Positions 32,137 through 43,775 of a stretch of 64,000 nucleotides of DNA are shown piece by piece. Source of the stretch: Allantophomopsis cytisporea. Its lineage: Eukaryota > Ascomycota > Leotiomycetes > Phacidiales > Phacidiaceae. Position 1 is the first letter of the stretch, and each line of letters opens with the position of its first letter. The notes under the pieces are model-generated. The model searched no databases. It was not told the origin of the DNA and saw only the letters and a list, made by a program, of their open reading frames with translations. The stretch is taken from assembly GCA_024752435.1 (NCBI GenBank), contig CP103031.1, forward strand, positions 434,001 to 498,000, given 5' to 3'. Made by a program: the position numbers and the translations under genes.

Positions 32137-35100
32137 TCAAAAACCAAACTCCCTACCAACTTCGTCAAGTGCCCGTCCCAACCATTCTAAAACCTCCTTG
32201 TCACGAGCCGCAGCTCTGACCGCCCTTGCAAGTAGTGGATACAAACGATGCAAGTGACTTTTTCCGTCGCTTTGCACACCTTGGAGTTCAGGGATAGCCT
32301 TCGGCTCACACTTCAAGCCTACCAATGCCCTCAGGATATACAGCAGCTCTCTCCGCTGCGAAAGCGGCTGAGGCATACGTCCTCGGAGGGGCTGATCTGC
32401 GATGTAGGACTTGAGCGTAAGTCCAGCCCGTAGAATGAGGTACGGTGCGGCAGCCTGTGCCAGACGGATGCGAGGAACTGAGGAGTCTGATACAGTGACC
32501 AGAGAGAGTAATTCATCGAGACAGACGTAAGACATTTTTGCGCGTGGAGATGCAACTGGATCTATAGTGCGACCTTTGCGTGGTGCTTGGAGACAATCAA
32601 GGAGTTCCTGGTTGCCCTTAGGAAGATCTTGCAGATCAGGTAGATGGATTAGAGATCTGCGGAACAGAGACTCAGTGTATACACGACATGTCGTGTCTGG
32701 GATGTCGTCTGCTCCCATGGCTGGAGTCACAAGCTCATGGAGCGTGAGAAAAGATTGAATGTCGAAGTCTTGATCGCTGATAATTGGGGTATCAGCTGTG
32801 GCTACTGAGCAATCTGCAGCGGTGATCCCATTGGCGATTAAGACAATAGCATTCCAAATGCTTTGTGAATGATCTTCCGAGATCTCTGATCCTGTGATCA
32901 TGTGCAAGGTTGACGAAAGAATCGCTAGAGATGTCATGGTAGCTTGACGCCATGGTGCAAGGCCTTTTGTAGTTATAGGAAACTTGTACTTCAGTGTGAT
33001 GGGTTGCGCAAGAGCCATTAGTGAGGCCGAAACAGCACCACTTGTATATATGTCAGTGTCCGATGCATGCGATACAATGAGTGTTTCAAGCAAGATCATT
33101 GTTGACTTGGAGAGTGCGACATATGTAGGCTGACCGGAAGTCACAGGTTTTGAAATGTCCTTTTGGAATGCTAGAGCAACAAGCTCAGCAACTCTCAATA
33201 TGATGGCTGATGGCACACCGCTGACGTCGGTGCGAATCATTTTGATCGACTCAAGGACTTTGGTTTGGAGAGGTGTAAGATATTCAATGTCTGCAGCATA
33301 CGTAGCGGCGCTAGCATATTGGATTGTGTCTCGAAGTAAAGTTAACATTCGTTGGACTTGCTGGACGTTCAAATCTTGCTCAATAAGACGGTACATCTCT
33401 TGAGAAGCAGCGACATATGCTAACAGGCATTCTTGATTACTGGCGCTTGCTGATATCTCTGCATTTCTTGCAACAGGTATATCTTTGGACCACAGATCCC
33501 AAGCCAGAGTTAACGAGTCGTGTCCGAAATTGATTGGTGCACCTTGAACATTTCCTTGTGCTAGAATATGCTGAATGGCCTTGAAAATAGCAGTGTTAAT
33601 GTCTAGGATCTTCAAACTCTGTAGAGCTTCTATCCGACCAAGTAATGTTTTCCAAGACTCAGAAAAGGTGGAGTCTGCAGTAAGGACATTGAGATAATCT
33701 GCAAACAAATTTGCAATACCATTTAAGACCACTATTGCTGTATCTCTCCATTCTAACCGATCTTTGTCAGTCATATCGTTGGCATCGGTATGTGCATATT
33801 GGAGTTGTCCTCCAATTGATCCTAGAAGCTTAAAGATGATTGTTCGGAGACACAAAGACCATGCTTTTGGACTTAGCTGATCACCATACGCATCGAAAAT
33901 ACGGAAGAGGGTCTGAATGGCGCCTACATAATTTAGTATAGGTACTAACCACCCTATTGGGGATAGACTCACTGTTCCGCAGTTCCAGGCGGCTATCAGA
34001 CGTCACTGTTGTCAGTCTCAGGAGCAGTAACATCCAAAGTGCCGCATTTCCTGCAGTCTGGTCGTCTGCAGAGGCTCGTTTTATCAAACTCTGCTCATCT
34101 GAGTTCTGCATGATATCTCCATCGAGGGAAAATGACGCAGAACGCCCAGATATGAAGTCGGATAGGACCCAGAAGAAAGTTATGGTCTACTGCTATTAGT
34201 GATATTCGGTAATTTACCTGTGGAGTATCGCTTACCGTCAAGCAGATGTTAAGGTCATCGTCCTGGGTACTGAAATTATAAAGGGTATCTACAAGTACAA
34301 GAAAGCAAGAACTAGGGAGAGAGGAAAGAAAGTCTGAGCAGATTAGCTGCAAAGAGCTGAAGGATGACCGAACCAATTTGGCAGATCGAGTTGAGATGCG
34401 ACGTTGTTCAGCTGGAGTTTGGTCCTCATCGTGCTCGGAGAATTCTGGAGTAACAAACACAGTGCCTATGATATCGAAAGCAATATCCCAGCCACTGACA
34501 AGGAGTTCTCCGCATTGATCAAGAATATTCTTAAGACCCTCAAGGATAACCTTGTGAATCTCGATGTCAGTTGTGTGCACAGCCACTGATGCGTCCCTAT
34601 CTTTCTTTTCCAATGGCTGAAGGGCAAAACGTAGTGCATGTAACAGACGCCATTGTACAATCCCTCGCTCATCTGCATCTAAAGACATCGTGGTTGCTGC
34701 TGCCTCGAGAACGACTCGAACAAGAATCTCGGCAGCTCGGATGCGTACCGGAGACGATGTTTCTGGTGAACAAGCAGTTGATATGAGCTCAGAAACAAGA
34801 ATATCCCACCCACTCGCCTCTGGTGAGTAAGAGGTCAATCGATGAATGTTTATACTGGCAATGTCTCCTAGCTTTGCAAGAGCGAAGTGGTCTTCTTGGT
34901 TCTTGCTTATAGGGTTGGTTATCGTACTCTGGGCACGACGGTGAAGTAACGATTGCTTTCGTACTCCAGGCGATGCCAGAGGAGTCTCTGTAGGACTTGT
35001 AGGCTCTTCCTTTGTAACAGGATCCCTGCCAAATAACTTACAAATGGCAACCATTACATCTAGGAATGATTCGTTCGGAAAATCAACTGTGGATTCTAGC

Positions 35101-37475
35101 AGACGTGAAGCTGCTGTCTCCACAGCTTTAATCTCACTTCCAAAGTTTGCTAAGAGCGTCGGACCCTCAGAGCCCACCGAATACTCTGATTTGGACATGG
35201 AAGATGATGTACTTTTAGCGCCGCCTGCTCTAGTTGCTGAGAAGAGTACAAAGTCAGCTTGCTGTAGAGTTTCAAGCACAATAACCCATGCTTTGTCAAG
35301 TGTTGGCCCCAGAGCAATACCGAGGTTGAGAAGTGCTCGCAGACAAAGCAGATTCCTTGTGTTCAAGGTAGCGACCGATACGTCCCCGATAGAGCTTCTT
35401 CGGTCGGAAGATGCCTGGCTAACCAAACTATCTACGCTCAGTAGACCTTTGGCATTGTTGAACAAACTTTGGCCATCAGCACCTGGTGTAGTCGGGCCTG
35501 AAGCTGTAGAAGCGCTTGCTGTAATCACACTCGGAGGAACCGCAGACTTTCCGAGGGTGGTCAAAAAGGCATCGCGTGGTGTTGATAATCTAAGGAGCCC
35601 AGAAACGTGTGTGAATTTCTGGAATGCTCGGACAAGATTGTGATAGTATTCTGCATCAAGAGCTGCGAACAAAAATGTCGAGCAAGTTGCAAGGATCGCT
35701 GGCCAACATTCATCAACAATAGAAGCGCAGACCTTGATTTCGTCGAACAGAGGATGTTCCGTCAATGTTAGAGGATTTATCGGAATTGGGGTCTTCTTAA
35801 ATGATGCTTGGCGCTCGGAATTCTTCGATGGGCCTCCCGACGTGGACTCGGACTCCGTTTGACTTGATTTGGTAGTCTTCTTCCGGATCTTATTGTCGGT
35901 GGGCATAGTCAGAGGAAGTATGAATTTAGCAAGTCCTTCCGAGAAGCTGTTGATACAAGTCAACGTGAGACTGTAAATATAGGTCTCGGGAACGGCAGGT
36001 GCATCTGTCTTGTCGAGTTGATCAATGCATGGTACCCTGACTGAACTCCATTTGGTGCTGATGCCAGTGCCAGCAGTTTCGCTACTACTCATAGCACTGC
36101 CTACAATGCCGGGAACTCCACTAGCCTCGAGCATAGCTTGATCATGCGAGCCATTGCTTATAGAATTTGAAGCTGGAATCGTTGACTGAGCGCCAAGTCC
36201 AATAAGAGCGGGCTTTTCTGTGCTGAGCTTCACGAAAGATGCTACCAAATCTCTCAAAATGGGCTTACGGACCTTGTCCGAATCGTAAAGTATAAATATT
36301 TTACGGACAAGCGCAGCTTCTGCAAAGATTCCCCGGAATACTTCAAGGCAGAGAGCTCGTTTCCACAATGTAGCGGCATCCGGATCAAGCATATGAGTGA
36401 GTAATCCAAGTGCCATCTCCCCTTCCGAGACAAGTATCGCCAAGTGTCTTCGTAGAAGGATGTACAAAATCCTGATAATCCGAACAGTTGCAGCAAAGCT
36501 TAGCCTCTCCGACAATGAATTGATGAGGAATGGCATCACCCTCGTTCTTAGGATATTTGCTTGTTCCGGATGCGAGAGGAATATATCAGCATGGTTGGTA
36601 AGAATTGACTCAATCAGCTCCAATCCAAAGGTCTGCGGAATTGCTGCAAACCTTAAGAATTGTGGTTTATGAGACTCAGTCATAAGACATAGGTCATTGA
36701 ATACTCTATAAGCATCTAGAGCAGCAGCTCTCAGCTGCACTTTGCCCTCCTCTGATGGAGCTTCACCTATGGTAGGAACTTCAAGAGCTCTCTTGTCTTC
36801 ATCCACAACCTTGTCAAAGACAGAAACAACTAACTGCTGCAGAGTTGCAGCAGCAGTATTGTTGACTATACCATTCTTGCTTGCTTGGAGTATAGAACAG
36901 ATACTTAGAGCACCGGCAAGAAGATCACCTCGTAGATCATCTGCATAGTTCTGAAGCAAAGATGGTAAAGCTTGGAGGATCTTAAGCTGCACATCCAACC
37001 CTATGAAGGTTTAGCAAGGTTAACACCAGGAGGAATTATTTTGCAGACCTTGTGAGGTTGCCTCTCGCAATGCTTCAACAACCTCCTTTAATCTTGATCG
37101 TGGGAGAGCACGTGACACGACAAGCCTTTGCAAGCATACAATGGCGATCCCAGTGAACTTGGCATTTTTGGTGTTGCAAGCTATCAGAAATGGGGCAACG
37201 AAGTTTGGACGTAACGTTAGATCTGAAGAGTATCAGCACGTTCTTGTGTTTGATAAAGATGACTAGTTGGCAATACCTGCAGATATCTGAGCTTCAGAGG
37301 TTATTCGTAGGCTCTTGAGGTCGTCGAGAGACTTCTCTGCAGCCTGGGGGTACGTATAAATCAGTATGGCAAGGCACTTGATGATGGGGACACATACATT
37401 GCGCAGCTCAGTATTCTTGCGTTTGCTTTCTTGTATCAGATTTGACAACTCCGATGTCAAGATCTGAGCAGTCAT
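32137..37475 (-). CDS. MON2: Mon2, Arf-GEF-related endosome/Golgi traffic scaffold
   Basis: Six exons: 37475..37398, 37343..37277, 37222..37049, 37000..34236, 34186..33973 and 33923..32137, all joining in frame to 1694 residues. It starts MTAQILTSELSNLIQESKRK, then has the conserved DCB region (GIAIVCLQRL, LDVQLKILQALPSLLQNY), HUS-type segments and many HEAT-like helices. ITFFWVLSDF at the exon 4/5 join matches the yeast ITFFWNVSDYL segment. Mon2 resembles the large Arf-GEFs but lacks a Sec7 domain, and none is seen here. With Dop1 and Neo1 it supports endosome-to-Golgi recycling. Yeast Mon2 is about 1640 residues. The long exon 4 (2765 bases) has no stops. The start lies 312 bases from the divergent Mms2 gene. 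Confidence 0.94.
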
Positions 37476-37787
37476 TTTATCTTCTGAATAATGTGCATTC
37501 CATAATATCTATGGTATTGAATGAATGACAGTGCCTGAATAGGTATATGTAGATCACAAAGTTAACAATAGTCATGTAGGGGACGTGTCTACTGTCGCAA
37601 GCTGGCGTAAAGCGGCAACTTAGTGCTACACCGCCTTCGCTACTCTAATTGATGCCCCGCCAGCTTGTTATCCCCGTCACAAGAAACCATCAAAGACTCA
37701 TTGTTGTCATTGCCGGCAAGTTTTTGAACGCATTAACCCATTACATCTAACACCACTAACTCCTTCATCTCTTTAAAACTACACATC
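37476..37787. promoter_or_regulatory. Shared divergent promoter of Mon2 and Mms2 genes
   Basis: 312 bases between two divergent start codons. No TATA box is evident on either side; a pyrimidine-rich stretch precedes the Mms2 ATG. Promoter role is inferred from position. Confidence 0.55.
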
Positions 37788-38458
37788 ATGGGCGCTACCG
37801 TTCCAAGAAACTTCAGACTGTTGGAGGAGCTCGAGAAGGGCGAGAAAGGTCTCGGTGCAGGTGTGTAAACAGGGCTGATGAAGTCACTCTCAATCCTTGA
37901 TTAGAAGATAAGGCTGATCGCTGGTATTCAAGAGGCCTGCTCATATGGTTTGGCCGAAGGTGATGATCTTTTGATGTCGAACTGGAATGGTACAATCTTG
38001 GGTCCACCACACGTATGCGCAACTCCCATCGAACGTCTCAGGTTGTCGCAACTGACTGGTGCTGACAACATAACAGAGTGTTCATGAGAACCGAATCTAC
38101 TCCCTGAAGATGCACTGCGGCGATGACTACCCAGATAAGCCACCCACTATTCAGTTTATCAACGAGATCAACCTTCCATGTGTCAACCCAAAGAATGGAC
38201 AGGTTAGTGGGTGGATATTGCAGTATTAAAGCGAAACGACATCGTAGCTAAGAGGCGATACAGGTTGACCCATCGAAGCTCCCATGTCTAGCACAATGGA
38301 AAAGAGACAACACCATGGAGACTGTTCTTATTGAACTGAGAAGGTACGTCGGACTACAAAACGCTGAGCCGTCATATTGATTGTATTATAGATACATGGC
38401 GCATCCCGCCCACAAGAAGCTTCCACAACCAGCTGAGGGCTCTACTTACGCGCTTTAA
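37788..38458 (+). CDS. MMS2: Ubiquitin-conjugating enzyme variant Mms2/Uev1
   Basis: Five exons: 37788..37860, 37933..38012, 38077..38202, 38264..38343 and 38392..38458, giving 141 residues, the usual UEV length. MGATVPRNFRLLEELEKGEKG begins a standard UEV, and YGLADGDDLLMSNWNGTILG-type sequence (here LAEGDDLLMSNWNGTILGPP) follows. The UBC fold is complete, but the catalytic Cys of true E2 enzymes is missing, as in all UEVs. Mms2 pairs with Ubc13 to build Lys63-linked ubiquitin chains on PCNA in error-free post-replication repair. Four introns in 670 bases are dense even for this window; all junctions keep the frame. Confidence 0.95.
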
Positions 38459-38886
38459 TCGAGGGTGCACCTTACAAACGATACAATGGTGGATATTAGT
38501 CGATATTAGTTAAGTATCGCTGGGGAACGAGCATGATTTTGGGACACGAAGCACGAAGCATGATGGCCTGAGGAGATGCTTAGGGGCATTTGGGATTTTG
38601 AAATTGGGGTCTATCAGGTTGCATCAGCGAGGCGAACTGGGTTTCTTGCAGAAGTATCTTACAATGAGAAAATAAAACGCTATCTATCAAATGTTGATCC
38701 TATTGTTGGATACCACTAAGATTAAGCCTCAGCCTCGTCATTATTGGCACGTGATTGATTGGGCGAGGCTACGCCCAACCACAAACCTTAAGGTACCTTA
38801 TATGGGAAGGTATCTTGGCTACCTACCTAGTAGTAGGTATCTTTCGAATTTCTACCCTGTGAAAAGTCACTTAATGGACCTGGTGA
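38459..38886. promoter_or_regulatory. Mms2 3' side and LYR gene promoter
   Basis: 428 bases. Present are an E-box-like GGCACGTGATTG near 38748 with an adjacent ATTGG (reverse CCAAT box), and a palindromic tract 38786..38841 rich in CCTTAAGG, TACCTACCTAG and TAGGTA. No gene is seen. Motif function is inferred from similarity to common fungal promoter elements. Confidence 0.45.
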
Positions 38887-40083
38887 ATGTCGCGACAATT
38901 TCTTCCAAAGCAATCGCGGCAACATCGCATTGCCTGTAAGGTCTACCGATATATGTGTTTGGAATACAGCCATTAATTCTATCTAGGCTTTGCTCTCTAC
39001 CGGGCGTTGCTTGAGCAGTGCCCCCGTCTCCAGCCTTTGATTAATACACTACCAGGTCAACCAAATCAGTTAAAACATCTGGTTCGCAAGCAGTTTCAAC
39101 GAAATCGCCATGAAACCTCCCATCGACTCGTTGTTTTGGCGCTACAGAAAGGATACGAAGCCGAAAAGATCCTTCGAACTGCAGGCGATGGCGATAATTC
39201 CGCTCGAGAACATGTGAAAGATATACTCACAAAACTTGAAGAAGAACGGGAGAAGGGGAGAAGATTATCTGCACAATTTCCACAGCCACCAAAGGAAAAG
39301 GTCAGAATGGCCCCGTACCCTGGCAAGACTCCGAAAGTCCTTAGTCGACCGCTACCAAAGGAAATGCTAAGAGGCAGACGACATGTTCCTGTACTTTGCT
39401 CCGCAATGGGTATTCCTTACCTACGGATTAAGAAGCCACAACCAGAGTTTCTCAGTCGTGTCTTTCGAGACAAACACAAGCAGCGTCAGAAGCAGCTCAA
39501 CAACGTTACGAAGATAGAAGACGAATTTCTCTGGGCGGCCAGTGAAGACAAATGGGATACAATCGTGTCGGAAATGCTTGAGCAGAAAAACGATCGCCAG
39601 AGATGGGCAAATGACTCGAAAAGTTCACAGAGTGTTATCGAAGGCAAAATGCGAGCTGGTAGTGTTCGGTGGATGTTATTAGCTAGAAGGCTCACAAAAA
39701 TACTCGATGGGGAGCAGGATTTAAGAGTGAAGGAAAAACGTGAAGAGAGGCAGTCTCGAAGGAACAGAATTCAAGGACGGAACAATGGAGAAGAACCGAG
39801 GGAAACGCCAGTAATGACAAAGCAAAGGCTTGGGACGGAAGATCATTTAAACAATGGCTTACAACGCAAAGACGATAAGCAATGGATACCAGATCTGAAA
39901 GAAGAGACTCGTTGGAAATCTGAAGAAAGGCCGTCACCGAGATCATCACGTACCATTCGACGTGACCCGGTGCCAACAGGAGAGACCAAACCTATTTCAG
40001 AGGGAGACTCAGTACAGCCACCGCCCATTCGATGGGGTCCAAGAAGGAAATTAATATGGCGTCCGAACCAAAATAATAAGTAA
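38887..40083 (+). CDS. LYR-motif (Complex1_LYR) protein with long basic C-terminus
   Basis: Two exons, 38887..38935 and 38987..40083 (51-base intron), giving 381 residues. The join creates MSRQFLPKQSRQHRIAC|FALYRALL, placing the LYR tripeptide at residues 20-22, followed by a conserved helix pair. LYR proteins act in the mitochondrial matrix, binding acyl carrier protein and serving as assembly factors or subunits of respiratory complexes or of Fe-S and ribosome assembly. Usual members are about 80-150 residues, whereas this one continues with about 250 residues rich in Arg, Lys, Glu and Gln. An overlapping upstream ATG (38876) leads to a stop in the first exon. The exact client is unknown. 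Confidence 0.82.
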
Positions 40084-40158
40084 ACAAAGATTTAAATGGA
40101 ATGCAGTTGAACAAATACTTTTGAACCCCTGTGTCTATATGCGAGAATACTCAGTCAC

Positions 40159-42621
40159 TCATCTCCTACCCAAATCCAAATCCTTGACCAAGACCATATC
40201 CTTATTCGTACCCTGTGCCTCTATCCCAAAGAAACCTGCGACTCCCACATCAACAACGCCCTCCCACAGACCCTCTACAACAGCCTTCAAACCATCACCA
40301 GTCTGCTTAAAATCCGGGAAAGCATTGGCCTCCAACAAATAAGCCTGACCAGCCTCATCAAGCATGAAGTCCAGTCCGAAGACCTCGAAAGCATTCGGAG
40401 AAGTTTGGAAGTGAATCATCATCCCCTTGGCAGCAGCCTCGAAGATATCGCCGGTGATGCCACAGATCTGCGAGAACGCCGAATCTTTCCAATCACCATT
40501 GGGCAACGCAGGCAGATCCCAGAAGGAACGTACTGCGCCATCGCGTGTGCCGTCTTGCAGGCATGTGTTGGTGAGATGAGCTTTGAGATCGATGGAGCCA
40601 TCTTTTAAGGCCGAGTTCCACGGCGCTACATATGGTTCTGGCGCGAACAGAGCGAGCATGTGCTTGTACACGTAGACCTTGAGACTGCCGAACGCCAGCA
40701 CATATGTCCTGATGTGGAACTTTCGTGGATTGGCGGGCAGAAGGAGAGGTGGGTGGATATAGGCCTGCGCAATGAAGTGACGGAGGTGAGAGGTCATAAT
40801 ATAATCGCCTCCCTCGTTCCCATCCTTCCCATTTTCTTCCTCATTATTGGCTTCCTCTTCTTCGTCATCGGAATCGGGGCGGTCCGCCTCCCATTCTTCG
40901 AAGATTGACTGTAGTTCTTCCTCTGTGCTGAAGAGTCGAATTCCTTGCCCGCGGTCACTCATTCCTGGCTTGAGAATCCACCATTCCCTCTCATCGGGCT
41001 CCTTGTCTGCATTCCTTTGGAAGCTTTCTTGCAGCTCCCATGCTTCTACGAGGGCGTCATCAAGAAATTCGGCATAGTCGAGTTCGAAGTCACATGATGG
41101 CTTGATACTCTTCTTCAAGATCGAATCTGGATGTTTCGTGATCCAGTTGTGGGCTGTTGTGCTCAGGTAGTGTTTTCGGATGAGTGCTTTTCGGATCATG
41201 TACGCATTTGCTAGAGAAGTTGTCCCGTGCGACATAAGATGCTCGAAGGGTAAAGTCTCATAAGATGAGATTTGGAGAAGTGGTGTTTCTGGCGATGGAA
41301 GAGCGTCAATCGATTTGATGAGCTTGTATGAGCCTCCGGGAAGCTTCTTCTCCAAGGCAGAGAGGATAAGTGGTTGTACGTATGGGTCCTCATAATCGAT
41401 CAGAGCGTACATCTTGGTATCGGATTCTTTAGATATGGAGAGTGTTGATACGTCGGGGATTCCTCTCGGCCTGCATCTAAGAGTCAGATACTCGTTTATT
41501 ACTACTTTCACGCAAAAGAGAAAATTCTTAATCTAACATTAAGTCTATTGTGCTCTAATGCTATGCATAGTTCCACTCACAGCTTCAACTCTCCCTCCGT
41601 CTTAGATGATGCGTGCATGAAATTTGCTTTCAAGGGTGTGACGCTGTCAAATTTTAGTTGGGGAAAATCAATGGGCTTGAGAGACGTCTTACCTTGTATA
41701 TCCCTCCTTAACAGTCCATCCGTCATTTCCTGGTCCCGCCTCTTCCACACTCTGGTATACATCAGTGAATCTTGGCGACCACTTGAAGTGCTTGTGCTTA
41801 TGTCCCGAAGAATGCTGTGTAGAATCTTCTGAGGCAAAGGAACCTTCTTGCTGTCGAATAGTCTCTTCTCTCTCCTCGTTGTCCTCCTCGTCTTCCACTT
41901 CCTCGAAACAACTCTTAGGTCCCCAATAGTTTTGCAACATATTCGTCCACAGGACCTTCCTGTTTTCAACATCCTCAACCAAAGGCACGTTCACAGTGTA
42001 CAGATCGACATTACTGTCCCAGTTGTTGTAGAGGTATTCGATCAACTGAACACTGCGCTTGCTTGCACCGGCAATAATGACTGGATCATGGTTTCTCGAG
42101 AAGAAGGCGTAACTGATCGCGATGGCCTTCTTCCTGCACACAGCAGCCTCTAAAGCACCTCCCAGAGTTCCACTGCTCAAGCTAAAAACAGCTGTCGAGT
42201 TTCGTCCATAATTTGGTCCACTGACAACTAAGTCAATTGGCCCCTTGTCTTGGAAGAAGTGATAGAGACCAATCTGAACACAGCTTGCGGGTGTACCATC
42301 CACCAAGATCCATTCCTCTTGTTGTGAGCCCGCTGGAGAAGGTCGTGCATGAGTGGTGCCATCGTCCTCGTGGAGGGTTCCGGGTCTGAAGTAAGTCGGC
42401 TTGACGGTTTGTCCAATCATGTGGGCTTTGCCAATCCATGATCTCTGTGTATGTGGTAAACATACACTGACAACATGACCCGCCTCTTGGAGCTTCACCA
42501 CCAGTGAGTGTACGTATGGGGAGCTCTGATTTGAAGGAGGCCCGTCATCGTTGACAATCTACATGATTTGAGTTACGATTTCCACAATTGCAATAGCAAG
42601 GCTGCTTACCAGAATATGCAT
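40159..42621 (-). CDS. PBY1: SurE phosphatase-tubulin tyrosine ligase fusion (Pby1-like)
   Basis: Four exons: 42621..42610 (12 bases, MHIL), 42558..41693, 41643..41581 and 41476..40159, giving 752 residues. The join MHIL|IVNDDGPPSN restores the SurE active-site motif, with Asp 8 and Asp 9 as metal ligands. GPNYGRN and SGTLGGALEAA follow, and exon 3 completes the SurE end (SVTPLKANFMHAS). The second half is an ATP-grasp tubulin tyrosine ligase domain: EREWWILKPGMSDRGQGI, FHIRTYVLAFG, HLTNTCLQ, GLDFMLDEAGQAYLLEANAFPDF. The same two-domain order occurs in yeast Pby1, a P-body protein that binds the decapping enzyme. The substrate is unknown. Its 3' end lies 75 bases from the convergent LYR gene. 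Confidence 0.93.
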
Positions 42622-43775
42622 ATTGAACAAATTGAAGATCAACCGACTGAAAAGGAATCAAGAATGGGGTGGTATTCTTGGAGGAAGAGTCAGAAGGAGT
42701 TGAATATCGATTTGGGGTGAGGTGAGAATGATGTAGGTATTTCGGCAGGGAACGGGTGCAGTAGTAATCGATAAGGGTTCTCAAAAATGGTGCGCCAGTG
42801 GCAGTCCTTTCGCCGAAGTACCCCGCCAAACGACACTTGGGCTCCAAAGCTCGACATCTTTCTCCTAAGTGGCTGGCTGCCATGGTACGTACTTCAACTT
42901 TTCTTATATATATCCACCAATCTTTCGCAGCAGCATCACATAGGATCTAGGTAGTGATGAAGCTACGCGGAAGCATAAATCTCGGCATCCTCATCAGAGA
43001 AGTCTAGGTAATCTTGCAAGATCGGAGCCGATGATGCTTTTGTGCAAGATACTCATGGTAGGTCGATGGGTAGTGCTTGGAGGACCTCAGGTGCAGGAAT
43101 TTATGCGCAAAGGCCACAAACGGAGATATGACGCGTGCAAATATACTCTTGTTGATGTTGAAGCCTTCTTGTCGCGAAAAGCAATTGGCAGACGCGTTCG
43201 TCGTTGCACAAACGGGCGTCGCCGCGCTTCAGCCTCCTCGCTTTCAATTGCGAGGCTTGGCAGGGAAATGTGGATACGTTCACCAGCCCCATGCATTAAT
43301 TCCTCGTTAAGCATGCCCAGCAACTGCAGCGAAGCATAGATACCTAATGAATGAATGAGCCATGTCACATCTCTCCACTTCGGATCATACATACCAATAG
43401 TCTAGATATTATATCGTACATCGTCACTCCAGCTTGCTTTCGTAATACACATTACAGGCTCTCCGCCGTAACGACGACTACAATCGATATCGCTTGCTTC
43501 CACTGTCGGACGTGCTTTTACATTCCGATCACCCCCATTTGCAAAGTCTTGGACTCGAGCCATCAGATTTCCAGCTTCAGTTGCGGGCGAGACAACATTC
43601 GGCACGCCTCGAGATCTCACGCCACAGCACGACCTCATCACACTCATATTTGCTGGCAATCTGTCGGGACGCGGCTGCACAGATTGAGCAACAACGCAAA
43701 ACTTTGCAGCAGTATCGCAAACCATTAACGCCTACAATCACAACTGCGACAAAGAACTCAAGAAAGGCAGGCAAG
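42622..43775. promoter_or_regulatory. Divergent intergenic region, 1.15 kb
   Basis: It lies between the start of the SurE-TTL gene (-) and the TP-rich nuclear protein (+). Open frames on both strands (for example 43351..43728 + and 43402..43725 -) lack domains. The frame upstream of 43776 stays open to 43494 but has no ATG. A TATA-like TTATATATAT lies at about 42903..42912. No supported gene. Confidence 0.45.

Noticed and set aside
43087..43392. Overlapping frames on both strands between the SurE-TTL and TP-rich genes
   Set aside because: Mutually overlapping, domain-free, and located where two promoters must be.
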